A stretch of DNA of 54,354 bases from Akkermansiaceae bacterium (lineage in GTDB: Bacteria > Verrucomicrobiota > Verrucomicrobiia > Verrucomicrobiales > Akkermansiaceae). Both the position numbers and the translations under genes were made by a program. The stretch is taken from assembly GCA_021733795.1 (NCBI GenBank), contig JAIPKB010000012.1, positions 1 to 54,354 on the forward strand, read 5' to 3'. Positions 39,330-47,678 of the stretch are shown here, piece by piece. Position 1 is the stretch's first letter. The number at the start of each line of letters is the position of its first letter. Below the pieces are notes generated by a model. It did no database searches. It saw only the letters and a program-made list of their open reading frames with translations, and was not told the origin of the DNA.

Positions 39330-39836
39330 ATGATCGAAAAGCTGATTTCAGGCGGCCAGACAGGGGCAGATATCGCTGCTCTCGATGTTGCGCTGCGTCA
39401 TCGGTTCCCGCATGGCGGATGGTGCCCGAAGGGCCGCAAGAGCCTTGTAGGGCCTATTCCGGCGCAATACCGACTGATTGAGACTCCATCCTCAGATTAC
39501 CTCCAGCGCACCGAGTGGAATGTCCGGGACTCTGACGGGACCGTGGTGTTCACCCTGGCGGCCGAGGTGACCGGCGGCTCGCTCAAAACCATCGTGTTTG
39601 CCAAGAAGCACAAGAAGCCATGCCTGCACCTCCCGAGGGATGGAGGCAGCCTTTTTGCCCCGGCGCTCCAGTTGCAGGAGTTCGTCAAACAGCACGGTAT
39701 CAAGCGCCTCAACGTGGCCGGATCGCGGGAATCAAAGGAACCGGGGATTCATCAGTGGGTGATGGGGGTGCTGGAGGATGCGTTCTTCTGGAGCGAGAAT
39801 CATCCCGGGTTGCTCGGTGGACCGGGTGAGGGGTGA
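39330..39836 (+). CDS. Putative molybdenum-carrier / SLOG-like protein
   Basis: A 168-residue Rossmann-like protein. It starts MIEKLISGGQTGADIAALDV, the phosphate-binding loop of the putative molybdenum carrier family, then PKGRKSLVGPIPAQY, and LNVAGSRESKEPGI. The SGGQTGAD motif also occurs in SLOG nucleotide-binding proteins, some of which sense nucleotide signals in defence systems. No neighbouring effector gene is seen, so the plain family name is kept. The first gene of the pair encodes the TPR-like protein. Confidence 0.8.
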   Translation: MIEKLISGGQTGADIAALDVALRHRFPHGGWCPKGRKSLVGPIPAQYRLIETPSSDYLQRTEWNVRDSDGTVVFTLAAEVTGGSLKTIVFAKKHKKPCLHLPRDGGSLFAPALQLQEFVKQHGIKRLNVAGSRESKEPGIHQWVMGVLEDAFFWSENHPGLLGGPGEG

Positions 39837-39929
39837 CCCGCTGCCGACTGGGTGGATGTGTTCCAATGAAAAACCATTTGGGAACCTGTAGTATTGCCTG
39901 CAAGTGAAACCGCCCCATACTCCGCCGGC

Positions 39930-42854
39930 ATGACCGCGCCAGCCCATCGCCGCCCACATCCAGCAACCCGCCTCCTGGGAGCTGCCATCGCGGTGCTGTT
40001 CGCCCTGCCCCTCCCGGCGACATGCCAGACCAACCCAATCCCGCAGATCCCACCGTATTCGCAGGACTTCGGCACCGCTCCGTTCAACACCCTGCCACCC
40101 GGCCTCGCCGCATGGGGCGGACTGAGCGGAGGCTCGGTTTCCAGTGTGACGGCGGCTTCGGCAAGCGGCCCGACCGCGGATTCCACTGTCGCCACGGCCA
40201 GCGCGGCACAGACCACCGGCGGCTCATACGGTCTCGGCTCCGGCGGCAACGGCCGTTTCTACATCCAGACCAGCAGCAACACGGCGAACGGTGCGAATCA
40301 ACTGGCCCTGGCCCTCGACACCACCGGACAGACCGGCATCACGCTTTCCTACGATGTCGAGTCCGTGAGTGCGAACCTGCGGACCATCGGTGCCGTCTGC
40401 CAGTGGCGGGCAGGCACCTCGGGGACCTGGGCCACGGTCACGCCTGAAACCGGTCTCAATCCCTGCAGCCAGAGCGGCGGGTCGCCCGGTCCAATCACCT
40501 CCGTCGATGCCACCCTGCCATCAGGTGCGGACAACAAGCCCGTGGTGCAGGTCCGGTGGGCGGTGTGGCGCGGCACCGAAGCAGGCAACAGCTCGGGACT
40601 GGCGATCGACAACATCACCGTCGCCGCCACTTCAATCAGTGGGACCCTGTCGATTTCGGTCGATCCAAGTTCCGTGATCGAGTCGGCGGGAGCGAACGCC
40701 GCGACCGTGACGGTCACCACCGCCGCCCCGGTTGACGCCGACCTGCCGGTCACCCTCACATCCTCCGACACCACCGAAGCGGTTGTCGGCAGTCCGGTCG
40801 TGGTGATCCACTCCGGTGGGAACACCGCCACCTTCACAATCAACGCGGTGGACGATGACCTCAATGACGGCAGCCAGACGGTCACATTGCGGGCATCCGC
40901 TGCCGGCGCGGTTCCGGTTGCCGCCACGCTGACCGTCAACGACGACCAGGACCCGTATTCAGCGCCGCCCGGATACTACTCGGAGGCCGGCGGACTCACC
41001 GGGGCCCAGCTCAAGGCCGCGCTCAAGACCATCGCCGCCCGCGGCCACGTCCAGCTCGCCTACGCCGACACCCTCAACCCGGTGCGGGCGCTCCATGAGG
41101 ACGGGTCCAATAGCGCGAACATCATCACCATCTACTCGGGCACCTCCGTCGGCAGGAACGACGTGTACCGACCCAACGCCCAGCTCGACCCGAGCCGGAA
41201 CTGGAGCCGCGAGCACTGCTGGCCGGGCTCCTACGGACTGGACCCGGATGGAGTCAACCCCGGTGCGACCAACGGCGACGCCGGTCCGGACTACACCGAT
41301 CTGCACAATCTCAGGCCCTCGCTCCAGACGGTCAACACCCAGCGCGGCAACCGGCTCTACGACGAAACGACGGGCGGCGGCACCGCCCCGGCACTTGCGC
41401 CGGCGTGCAGCTATGACGCGGACTCCTGGGAGCCGCGCCCGGAGGAAAAGGGCGACCTGGCCCGGGCGATCCTCTACATGGCCACCCGCTATGACGGCAC
41501 GGACCCCGGGACCATCGATCTGGAAGCCAGCGACCAACCCTCGGCGACGGCAGGCAGGTTCGGCAAGCTCTCGGCGCTGCTCCAATGGCATCAGCTGGAC
41601 CCGGTCAGCACCGGGGAGAGGAAGCGCAACCACCTCGTCTGGAGCGACTGGCAGCACAACCGCAATCCGTTCGTCGATCATCCCGAGTATGTCGCCATGG
41701 TCTGGGGAGGGGTTCGTGCGGACCGGACGGAGGCAACCGTCACCGAGGGTGGAGCGGGGGATTCGTATTCGATCTCGCTGGCCTCCCAGCCCACGGCCAA
41801 TGTGACGGTCACGGTTTCCACTTCGCCAGCCGGGCAGGTCACGGCCACCCCATCCGTCCTGGTGTTCACTCCGGCGAACTGGAGCGCGGCGCAAAACGTT
41901 TCGCTGTCCGCGGTCAATGATTCGGTCTATGAGGCAACGTCAATGGCGGCTGTCATTCACGCCATCACCAGCGGGGACGCCCGGTATGCGACCCTCACCC
42001 TGCCCGACCTGGCGGTGACCGTGATTGACGACGACCCGGTCATTGCCCCGGCCACCCTGCCGCTGGCCTATGGCGGCCCCTGGAATCCGCTGCCATCCCC
42101 GGGGTTCATGGGCACCGGCATAGGCACCTACGCGTCCAGCCTGGGTGGGGATACGGGCACGGGCTCAGTGAGGTTCGACGACACCGGCGACCGGCTGACA
42201 GTGGCCTTTGGCGGAGGACCTCCCGGCCAGCTCGGATACCGGCTCAAGGGACAACCCGGGTCGGGAACCTCGATCACCGGCACCTTCGTCGTCGAGGAGT
42301 CACCGGACGGCGACGTGTGGAGCCCCGTGCGGACGGTCACGGACAAGAGCAACGTTGATGAGGCCTTCACCGACACCCTGAGCCCCGCCACCCGCTTCGT
42401 GTCGTTCACCTATCAGGAGAAGGTGGCTGGCAACCTCCAGCTCGATGCCCTGACCATCGGCACGGCCACCGGTTGGCAGGCGTGGCTGGATGCCAACAGT
42501 CTGACCGGTGCTGCGGCCGACCCCGGTGGTGACCCGGATCACGACGGCGTTCCAAACCTCGCTGAATACGCCATGGCCCTGTCTCCGACGACCGCCGACA
42601 CCTCCGGGGTGCCACGGGCGGGACTGCAGGCCGGACACCTGACCTTCACCTACCGGCTCAACAAGACCGCCACCGACCTGACCGTCACCCCCGAGACCTC
42701 AACCACTCTGGCGGCAGGCTCATGGACCAGCTCCGGACTGGTGGAGACCTCCCGAGCGGACAAGGGCGGCCATTGGCTGGTGACCGTCACCTGCAATGCC
42801 CCGGTCGCTTCGCAGCCAGTGCGGTTCGTCCGGCTCCGGATAACCCAACCATAG
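39930..42854 (+). CDS. Secreted endonuclease I with Calx-beta-like domains
   Basis: A 974-residue exported protein. The signal peptide (ATRLLGAAIAVLFALPLPAT) is followed by a jelly-roll-like region (residues about 40-235), a Calx-beta-type domain (235-340), and an endonuclease I domain at about 345-600: NWSREHCWPGSYG (metal/His), TDLHNLRPSLQTVNTQRGN, HLVWSDWQHNRNPFVDHPEY. Another Calx-beta-like domain follows, then a C-terminal DPDHDGVPNLAEYAM module typical of surface proteins of this group. The ATG at 39930 gives a sound leader, so the longer TTG start at 39894 is not needed. It probably degrades extracellular DNA for nutrients or competition. Confidence 0.85.
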   Translation: MTAPAHRRPHPATRLLGAAIAVLFALPLPATCQTNPIPQIPPYSQDFGTAPFNTLPPGLAAWGGLSGGSVSSVTAASASGPTADSTVATASAAQTTGGSYGLGSGGNGRFYIQTSSNTANGANQLALALDTTGQTGITLSYDVESVSANLRTIGAVCQWRAGTSGTWATVTPETGLNPCSQSGGSPGPITSVDATLPSGADNKPVVQVRWAVWRGTEAGNSSGLAIDNITVAATSISGTLSISVDPSSVIESAGANAATVTVTTAAPVDADLPVTLTSSDTTEAVVGSPVVVIHSGGNTATFTINAVDDDLNDGSQTVTLRASAAGAVPVAATLTVNDDQDPYSAPPGYYSEAGGLTGAQLKAALKTIAARGHVQLAYADTLNPVRALHEDGSNSANIITIYSGTSVGRNDVYRPNAQLDPSRNWSREHCWPGSYGLDPDGVNPGATNGDAGPDYTDLHNLRPSLQTVNTQRGNRLYDETTGGGTAPALAPACSYDADSWEPRPEEKGDLARAILYMATRYDGTDPGTIDLEASDQPSATAGRFGKLSALLQWHQLDPVSTGERKRNHLVWSDWQHNRNPFVDHPEYVAMVWGGVRADRTEATVTEGGAGDSYSISLASQPTANVTVTVSTSPAGQVTATPSVLVFTPANWSAAQNVSLSAVNDSVYEATSMAAVIHAITSGDARYATLTLPDLAVTVIDDDPVIAPATLPLAYGGPWNPLPSPGFMGTGIGTYASSLGGDTGTGSVRFDDTGDRLTVAFGGGPPGQLGYRLKGQPGSGTSITGTFVVEESPDGDVWSPVRTVTDKSNVDEAFTDTLSPATRFVSFTYQEKVAGNLQLDALTIGTATGWQAWLDANSLTGAAADPGGDPDHDGVPNLAEYAMALSPTTADTSGVPRAGLQAGHLTFTYRLNKTATDLTVTPETSTTLAAGSWTSSGLVETSRADKGGHWLVTVTCNAPVASQPVRFVRLRITQP

Positions 42855-42878
42855 GCGGGTAGCCGCATGTCTCAATAC

Positions 42879-43751
42879 TCATTCCCACGGCGTGAATCTC
42901 GGGATCCCTAGCTCACGCCGCCTGGTGCTCACGGTCGGCTGGCTGACTCCCATGCGCTTCGCGATATCGGCATCGGACTCCCGGCCGAGTCTCGCGAGCA
43001 GTTTGGCCGTCCATTTCACCCGCGAGAACGCCGGAATGCCGAGTTCCGTCCGCTTGGCTCTGACGGCAGTCTTATCCAACCCCATCCTTTTGGCGACGGA
43101 CGAATCGGACTCCTCCCCCAGCCGGGCCAGCAGTTCGGGCGTCCATCTCTCCGGCGTGAATTTTGGAATCCCCAGACCTCGCCGCATCGCGCTGACTGTC
43201 GGCCGGGCCACCCCCATGCTCCTGGCAATGTCGGCATCGGACTCCTTCCCGAACCGGGCCAGCAGTTCGGGCGTCCATCTCTCCGGCGTGAATTTCGGAA
43301 TCCCCAGACCCCGCCGCATCACGCCCACGGTCCTCGGGGCCACCCCCATGCTCCCGGCGATCTGACTATCGGACTCCTTCCCCAACCGGGCGATCCGTTC
43401 GGGCGTCCATATCACCGGCGTGAATTTTGGAATCCCCAGATTTCGCCGCACCGCGCCGACGGTCTTCGGGACCACGCCCATGCTCCCGGCAATCAGAACA
43501 TCAGGCTCCCTACCAAGCCGGGCGATCCGTTCGGGCGTCCATCTGGCATGTGAGATCGGCGGGATGCCGAGCGCCACGCGCTTCAGATGGACTGTCGTCA
43601 GGGACACGCCGATGCTTCTGGCAATGTCGGCATCAGGTTCCCTGCCGAGTCTGGCGAGCAGCTTCCTGGTCCACTTGGTTTTCGGCCTTCCCATGAGAAA
43701 AAGCGGTTTCGGTTGTCCCCCCCCCATTTGCCCGGGGGTGGTGTCGGGCAT
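42879..43751 (-). CDS. Tandem array of six HTH-like DNA-binding units
   Basis: Six consecutive units of about 44 residues make up nearly the whole protein. Each begins with a WT(P/R/A) helix followed by (L/I)ARLG(R/K)E(S/P)D, then (D/S)IA..MGV and a variable segment before (A/K)(V/M)RR.LGIP. This is a two-helix turn plus recognition helix, homeodomain-like in shape. The recognition stretch differs between units (TTVHLKRVA, KTVGAVRRN, RTVGVMRRG, PTVSAMRRG, TAVRAKRTE, PTVSTRRRE). The exact start is uncertain (ATG at 43,751, 43,766 or 43,694). It may bind long DNA sites; sequence reading by units is a hypothesis. Confidence 0.75.
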   Translation of the reverse strand: MPDTTPGQMGGGQPKPLFLMGRPKTKWTRKLLARLGREPDADIARSIGVSLTTVHLKRVALGIPPISHARWTPERIARLGREPDVLIAGSMGVVPKTVGAVRRNLGIPKFTPVIWTPERIARLGKESDSQIAGSMGVAPRTVGVMRRGLGIPKFTPERWTPELLARFGKESDADIARSMGVARPTVSAMRRGLGIPKFTPERWTPELLARLGEESDSSVAKRMGLDKTAVRAKRTELGIPAFSRVKWTAKLLARLGRESDADIAKRMGVSQPTVSTRRRELGIPRFTPWE

Positions 43752-43892
43752 GGTGTGGGCGGTCATCAAGCGTGCCACCCGGAGCACTCCAACAAATTTC
43801 CGGCCGGCCCGCAAGGGGGATTAGCCGGGTGAGGGCGCTGGATCGTCAGATGCCCGCCCGCGACGACACGCTGCCCGGCAGCATTGCCTGTT

Positions 43893-44519
43893 CTACCTCT
43901 TGATTCCTGATCGACAAGCCAATCCTCCCAGGACACCCAGCCACAGGAACATGATCGAGGATGGCTCTGGAACGCGTGCTGCGGCAATCGCCGCGGCTCC
44001 TTCCGCAGCGGTTATTCTTATTCCATCGCTGTTTCCACGGATATTGGAAGCAGTGGTTCCGGAATTCGTCGTCGCCATTGCAACCAGCCAGCCGTTTCCA
44101 CCTTCGTCGAAATGAAACTGGGCGATTGACTCGAAGGGTTTGAAATCCCCTTTGTTAAATCTGAGGTATGAATAGTTGTCCTCGCCAGCGATCGCGCCCT
44201 CCCGAAGGTATGTAGAAATATAGTACAGGATATTTCCGGTACGGGCGGTTGGCACTAGCGTTGCATCCGCCCGGTAAAAAAACGGATCCCCGAATCCACC
44301 CCCCAGCGCTAAATTCACTCCTCCATCGGTTCCAATATACATTCCTCCCGATCCCGGACCGACGGACAAGGGAGGTGGATCAGGATTGGTATCATTCGGA
44401 GAATTGACACCGTAGAAATAGACGGTGATTGCCGCCACTGAATTGGTGGTCGCCCCGAGGAGAGCCAACAACACGATCACAAGCACGTTGGATACCGGGT
44501 TCATTCTTTGGCCGGACAT
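43893..44519 (-). CDS. Exported protein with a VPEP-type (PEP-CTERM) sorting tail
   Basis: A 208-residue protein with a signal peptide (VSNVLVIVLLALLGATTNSV) and a mature beta-rich region (TGNILYYISTYLREG, SYLRFNKGDFKPFESIAQ). The C-terminus is VPEPSSIMFLWLGVLGGLAC followed by RSGIKR: a PEP motif, one transmembrane helix and basic residues, the mark of exosortase-processed PEP-CTERM proteins. The protein is thereby anchored and then released or attached to the envelope. The exosortase itself is not in the window. The start could also be at 44504. Confidence 0.82.
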   Translation of the reverse strand: MSGQRMNPVSNVLVIVLLALLGATTNSVAAITVYFYGVNSPNDTNPDPPPLSVGPGSGGMYIGTDGGVNLALGGGFGDPFFYRADATLVPTARTGNILYYISTYLREGAIAGEDNYSYLRFNKGDFKPFESIAQFHFDEGGNGWLVAMATTNSGTTASNIRGNSDGIRITAAEGAAAIAAARVPEPSSIMFLWLGVLGGLACRSGIKR

Positions 44520-44538
44520 TTCAAATGTGGGGAAAGGG

Positions 44539-45819
44539 TCACTTCCAGGAAACCACCACCGCCAGCCACACCGGCGCGGACCAGAGCATGTCGCCGTCCG
44601 CCTGGGTCACCTTGACGAAGTAGTGGTGCGACCCCGGAGCGGCCTTGTGGCTCACGGCCCACTGCCCTCCGCCGCCGGCCGGTTCGTGGGATTCCACCAC
44701 CACGCCGTCCTCGAACAACTCGAACTTCGCCACCTTGTCGCCCGCATCCGGGTCCTCCACCGCGACGCGGACCTCCGCCACCTCCACGGGCTTGCCGAGG
44801 ATGTCGCCCATCACCGCGCCGCACACCTCGAAGGAGAGCCGGCAGTTGCGGTCAAGGGTCGAGTAGCAGTGGCGGGCCTTTAGCGCGGCCAGGATGGCCT
44901 GCTGCGACAACCCGGGTGCCAGGATCCCGGTCCAGCTCTTCACGTTGCCCCAGTTCGGCGAGTGGGTGTCGTCAGAGCCATCCGGCGCGATGTGCCAGCC
45001 CAGACCGAGTGCGCGGATGAACGCCTTCTCCTCCTGGTCGCTCCGGACTTCCATCAACTGGATGGCCTTGTCGCCAGCCTCCGAATACGCCAGCCCGCCG
45101 TGTGACTTCGACCCGTCCCCCGGGTGGTTGAACTTGGCCAATACCCCGGCCCCGGCAATTGCCGCATAGAACGATTCCGGATCCTGTGGCCAGAGGCGGG
45201 TGCCAGGGTCATAGATATTGATGTGGCCCCACCTCTTGGTCCACTCCAAGCCCGGTAACACGACAAAAGCGCCGTCCTCGTTGGCCTTCCACGCCACCTC
45301 CCGCATCCGGTTCCACTCCACGCTGTCCACGGACTCCAGATGGTCGGTAAGGGAGAAAACGTCCAGTTTTGCGACGTTGCGGGCGTAATCGTGGGCGACC
45401 TCCGGCAACAGGGTTCCGTCCGAGAAACTCGTGTGGCTGTGGAGATCGGCAAAATAGTGGCGCAGGGGATTTTTCACCGTCAGGGGCACGGTCACCATGA
45501 ACCTCTTGTTCTCGGTTATCACCCTGAGTTGTTGCCCACCGTTGGGAATCCGGGTGGTGTCGATTTGGCATCCCCATTCACCGGTGTCACCGGTCCGGGT
45601 CAGTGGGACTCCTGCCGAGCCGCCGAGACTGGCGTAGATACTGGCTGGCGCGGCCTTGCCTTCGACTCCGGTGCGTATGCGCACCTCGATTACCCCTTGT
45701 TGTACGCTGGAGGGGACTGGAGAAACCAGTTCCATGGCAGGGGCTTCCTTCTTTTGGGCGGCGGCGGGCACGCAGAGTAGCAGGGCCAAGGTAATCGCGG
45801 GCGGGGTATGGTGGTTCAT
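44539..45819 (-). CDS. Secreted CehA/McbA-like PHP-domain metallohydrolase
   Basis: A 426-residue protein. After a signal peptide (MNHHTPPAITLALLLCVPAA) and a beta-rich domain (about 30-125), the PHP domain starts with YFADLHSHTSFSDG, the first metal motif, then VFSLTDHLES, LPGLEWTKRWGHINIY, AKFNHPGDG and GWHIAPDGSDDTH. This order matches CehA/McbA-type hydrolases of the PHP superfamily, which act on phosphoester or carbamate-like bonds. A C-terminal beta domain (residues about 330-420) follows. The ATG at 45819 gives the signal peptide. The substrate is unknown. Confidence 0.82.
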   Translation of the reverse strand: MNHHTPPAITLALLLCVPAAAQKKEAPAMELVSPVPSSVQQGVIEVRIRTGVEGKAAPASIYASLGGSAGVPLTRTGDTGEWGCQIDTTRIPNGGQQLRVITENKRFMVTVPLTVKNPLRHYFADLHSHTSFSDGTLLPEVAHDYARNVAKLDVFSLTDHLESVDSVEWNRMREVAWKANEDGAFVVLPGLEWTKRWGHINIYDPGTRLWPQDPESFYAAIAGAGVLAKFNHPGDGSKSHGGLAYSEAGDKAIQLMEVRSDQEEKAFIRALGLGWHIAPDGSDDTHSPNWGNVKSWTGILAPGLSQQAILAALKARHCYSTLDRNCRLSFEVCGAVMGDILGKPVEVAEVRVAVEDPDAGDKVAKFELFEDGVVVESHEPAGGGGQWAVSHKAAPGSHHYFVKVTQADGDMLWSAPVWLAVVVSWK

Positions 45820-46252
45820 TGCGTTGGAAAAGGAGGTTGATTCCTTTGGCAAGTCATACGGGCCGGGGGAGACAAAATATCAGTCCGGCTCAGGATGGGG
45901 GCAGATAGAGGCGATGGACGGCGACCACACCACGGCAACAGCCCATCTCCCGGGCATCGTGACGGTGGTTGGAGTGACGGTGGCGGCGGTGGCTGATTTG
46001 GAGATGTGGACTGGGGTGAGAGGCAGCTAGAAGATTGCTCTTGGGGTAAAGGTCGTTGAAAGAGGAGATCCGGCCCCATTGGTTTTGCCGGCCCGCAGGA
46101 GACTTTCCGGTCCTGGGATCGGATTATACCAAGGTAGCGGCTTGTCACATTTGTCTGGCAGGGGGTCCATTGAAATTCTAGGGTGCCGCGAAAGGCTGCG
46201 CGTGGTTGCCTGTTGTGGCGGTATGTATTTCAATCCTAGCCCCCCTATTCCG
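45820..46252. promoter_or_regulatory. 433-bp intergenic region between divergent secreted-protein genes
   Basis: It lies between the PHP hydrolase and the sulfatase-modifying-factor-like gene, which are read outward, so both promoters should be here. No ORF, RNA fold or repeat is convincing in it. No promoter consensus could be assigned with confidence. Confidence 0.35.
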
Positions 46253-47449
46253 ATGAAATTCCAGCATCTGTTCCCAATCGCCCTGTTTGCCGTGTTTGCC
46301 GGTCAAGTCCATGCCGCCGCCCCGGTCGTTTCCAATGTCACCTTCGCCCAGCGTACTGGGACCCATTTGGTGGAGATCACGTACGATGTGATAGCAGACA
46401 CACCGACGGTGGCGGTCTGGCTGGAGATTTCCAGTGATGGCGGAACAACCTTCAGCGTCCCGGCCACCACGGTGGGCGGGGCGATTGGAGCCGGCGTGGC
46501 AATCGGAACGGGAAAGACAATGACCTGGGATGCTGGCGCAGACTGGAGTGGCCAATACAGCGCGCAGATGCGCTTCAAGGTAACGGCAAGCGATAGGCCG
46601 CCCCCGCTCCCTACAGAATTCTCCCTCATCCCCGCTGGGGTGTTCCAGATGGGGGACCAATCGAACCCGCTAGTGGGGGGGAACAGTGAACTGCCAGTGC
46701 ACACAGTGCAGGTGAGTGCGTTCTACATGGGGAAATACGAGGTGACCAAGGAGGAGTGGGATGCGGTGAGAGTCTGGGGCTTCAACAACGGCTACACCGA
46801 CTTGCCAGCGGGTGGCGGCAAAGCGGCGAACCACCCGGTTCACAGCATCACCTGGTATGACATGGTGAAGTGGTGTAACGCAAGGAGCGAGAAGGACGGC
46901 CTGAGGCCGTGCTACACGGTGTCCGGCTCGATTTACAAGACGGGCAGCAATGGTGCCGTGGAATGCGACTGGAATGTGAGTGGTTACCGCTTGCCGACCG
47001 AGGCGGAGTGGGAGAAGGCGGCGCGAGGCGGGGTTAGCGGGAAAAATTTCCCATGGGGGGGTGATACGATCAGCCACAGCCAAGCGAATTACTACAGCTC
47101 TGCACTCACCGCCTACGACGTGAGTCCGACGCGAAATCATCATCCGACCTATGCCGTGAGCAACAAACCCTACAGTTCGCCGGTGGGGAGTTTTGCGCCG
47201 AACGGATATGGGCTCTATGACATGGCGGGGAACATGTGGGAGTGGTGTTGGGATTGGTATGGCTCTTACTCTGCGGGTTCACAGACCGATCCTCGGGGTG
47301 CTTCATCGGGCTCGTCCAGAGTGTACCGGGGCGGCAGTTGGGGCAATGGCGCGGCGAATGCGCGCTGCTCTTTCCGCATTGCCACCGACCCGACCTACTC
47401 GAACCCCAGCTGGGTGGGCTTCCGCCCGGCCCGCAGTTTGGTCCCCTAG
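46253..47449 (+). CDS. Secreted formylglycine-generating-enzyme-like (SUMF1/PvdO) protein
   Basis: A 398-residue exported protein. The signal peptide (MKFQHLFPIALFAVFAGQVH) is followed by a beta-sandwich (20-115) and a SUMF1-type domain from PAGVFQMGD: FYMGKYEVTKEEW, HPVHSITWYDMVKWCNARSE, YRLPTEAEWEKAARGG, PNGYGLYDMAGNMWEWCWDW, and SSRVYRGGSWGNG to RPARSLVP. The Cys pair for the copper-dependent formylglycine reaction is not obvious in the C-terminal region, and many such proteins are not true generating enzymes. A function in sulfatase activation or as a lectin-like surface domain is therefore open. The nearest relatives seem to be paralogues in the same genome, one of which is decayed at 50.5 kb. 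Confidence 0.83.
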   Translation: MKFQHLFPIALFAVFAGQVHAAAPVVSNVTFAQRTGTHLVEITYDVIADTPTVAVWLEISSDGGTTFSVPATTVGGAIGAGVAIGTGKTMTWDAGADWSGQYSAQMRFKVTASDRPPPLPTEFSLIPAGVFQMGDQSNPLVGGNSELPVHTVQVSAFYMGKYEVTKEEWDAVRVWGFNNGYTDLPAGGGKAANHPVHSITWYDMVKWCNARSEKDGLRPCYTVSGSIYKTGSNGAVECDWNVSGYRLPTEAEWEKAARGGVSGKNFPWGGDTISHSQANYYSSALTAYDVSPTRNHHPTYAVSNKPYSSPVGSFAPNGYGLYDMAGNMWEWCWDWYGSYSAGSQTDPRGASSGSSRVYRGGSWGNGAANARCSFRIATDPTYSNPSWVGFRPARSLVP

Positions 47450-47678
47450 AAACAGCAGGAGCGAACGGAGCAGCCAAGTGAGAACCGGAGCGAAGCGGAG
47501 ATAGCCTGACACGAAAGTCCGAAATCATCAGGCAAACGAACGCAGGCAATGAAGTAAGCGAAACAATCCATCACAAATGACGCATGAGCTAGAATAGCGA
47601 AGGGGTCAAGGGATAGCTCCCCTAGCCCGATATTATCCGATAACCTGCTAGAAACCATTTTATCAACTCTCCCTGACA
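47450..47678. other. 229-bp intergenic stretch
   Basis: A+G-rich sequence without a gene. It carries a short palindrome near 47,605-47,640 (AGCTCCCCTAG around the TAG-containing core) but no clear terminator. Confidence 0.25.

Noticed and set aside
40959..41894. 311-codon open frame antisense to the endonuclease I gene
   Set aside because: It overlaps the conserved nuclease core and reads as Arg/Val/Gly-rich shadow sequence.
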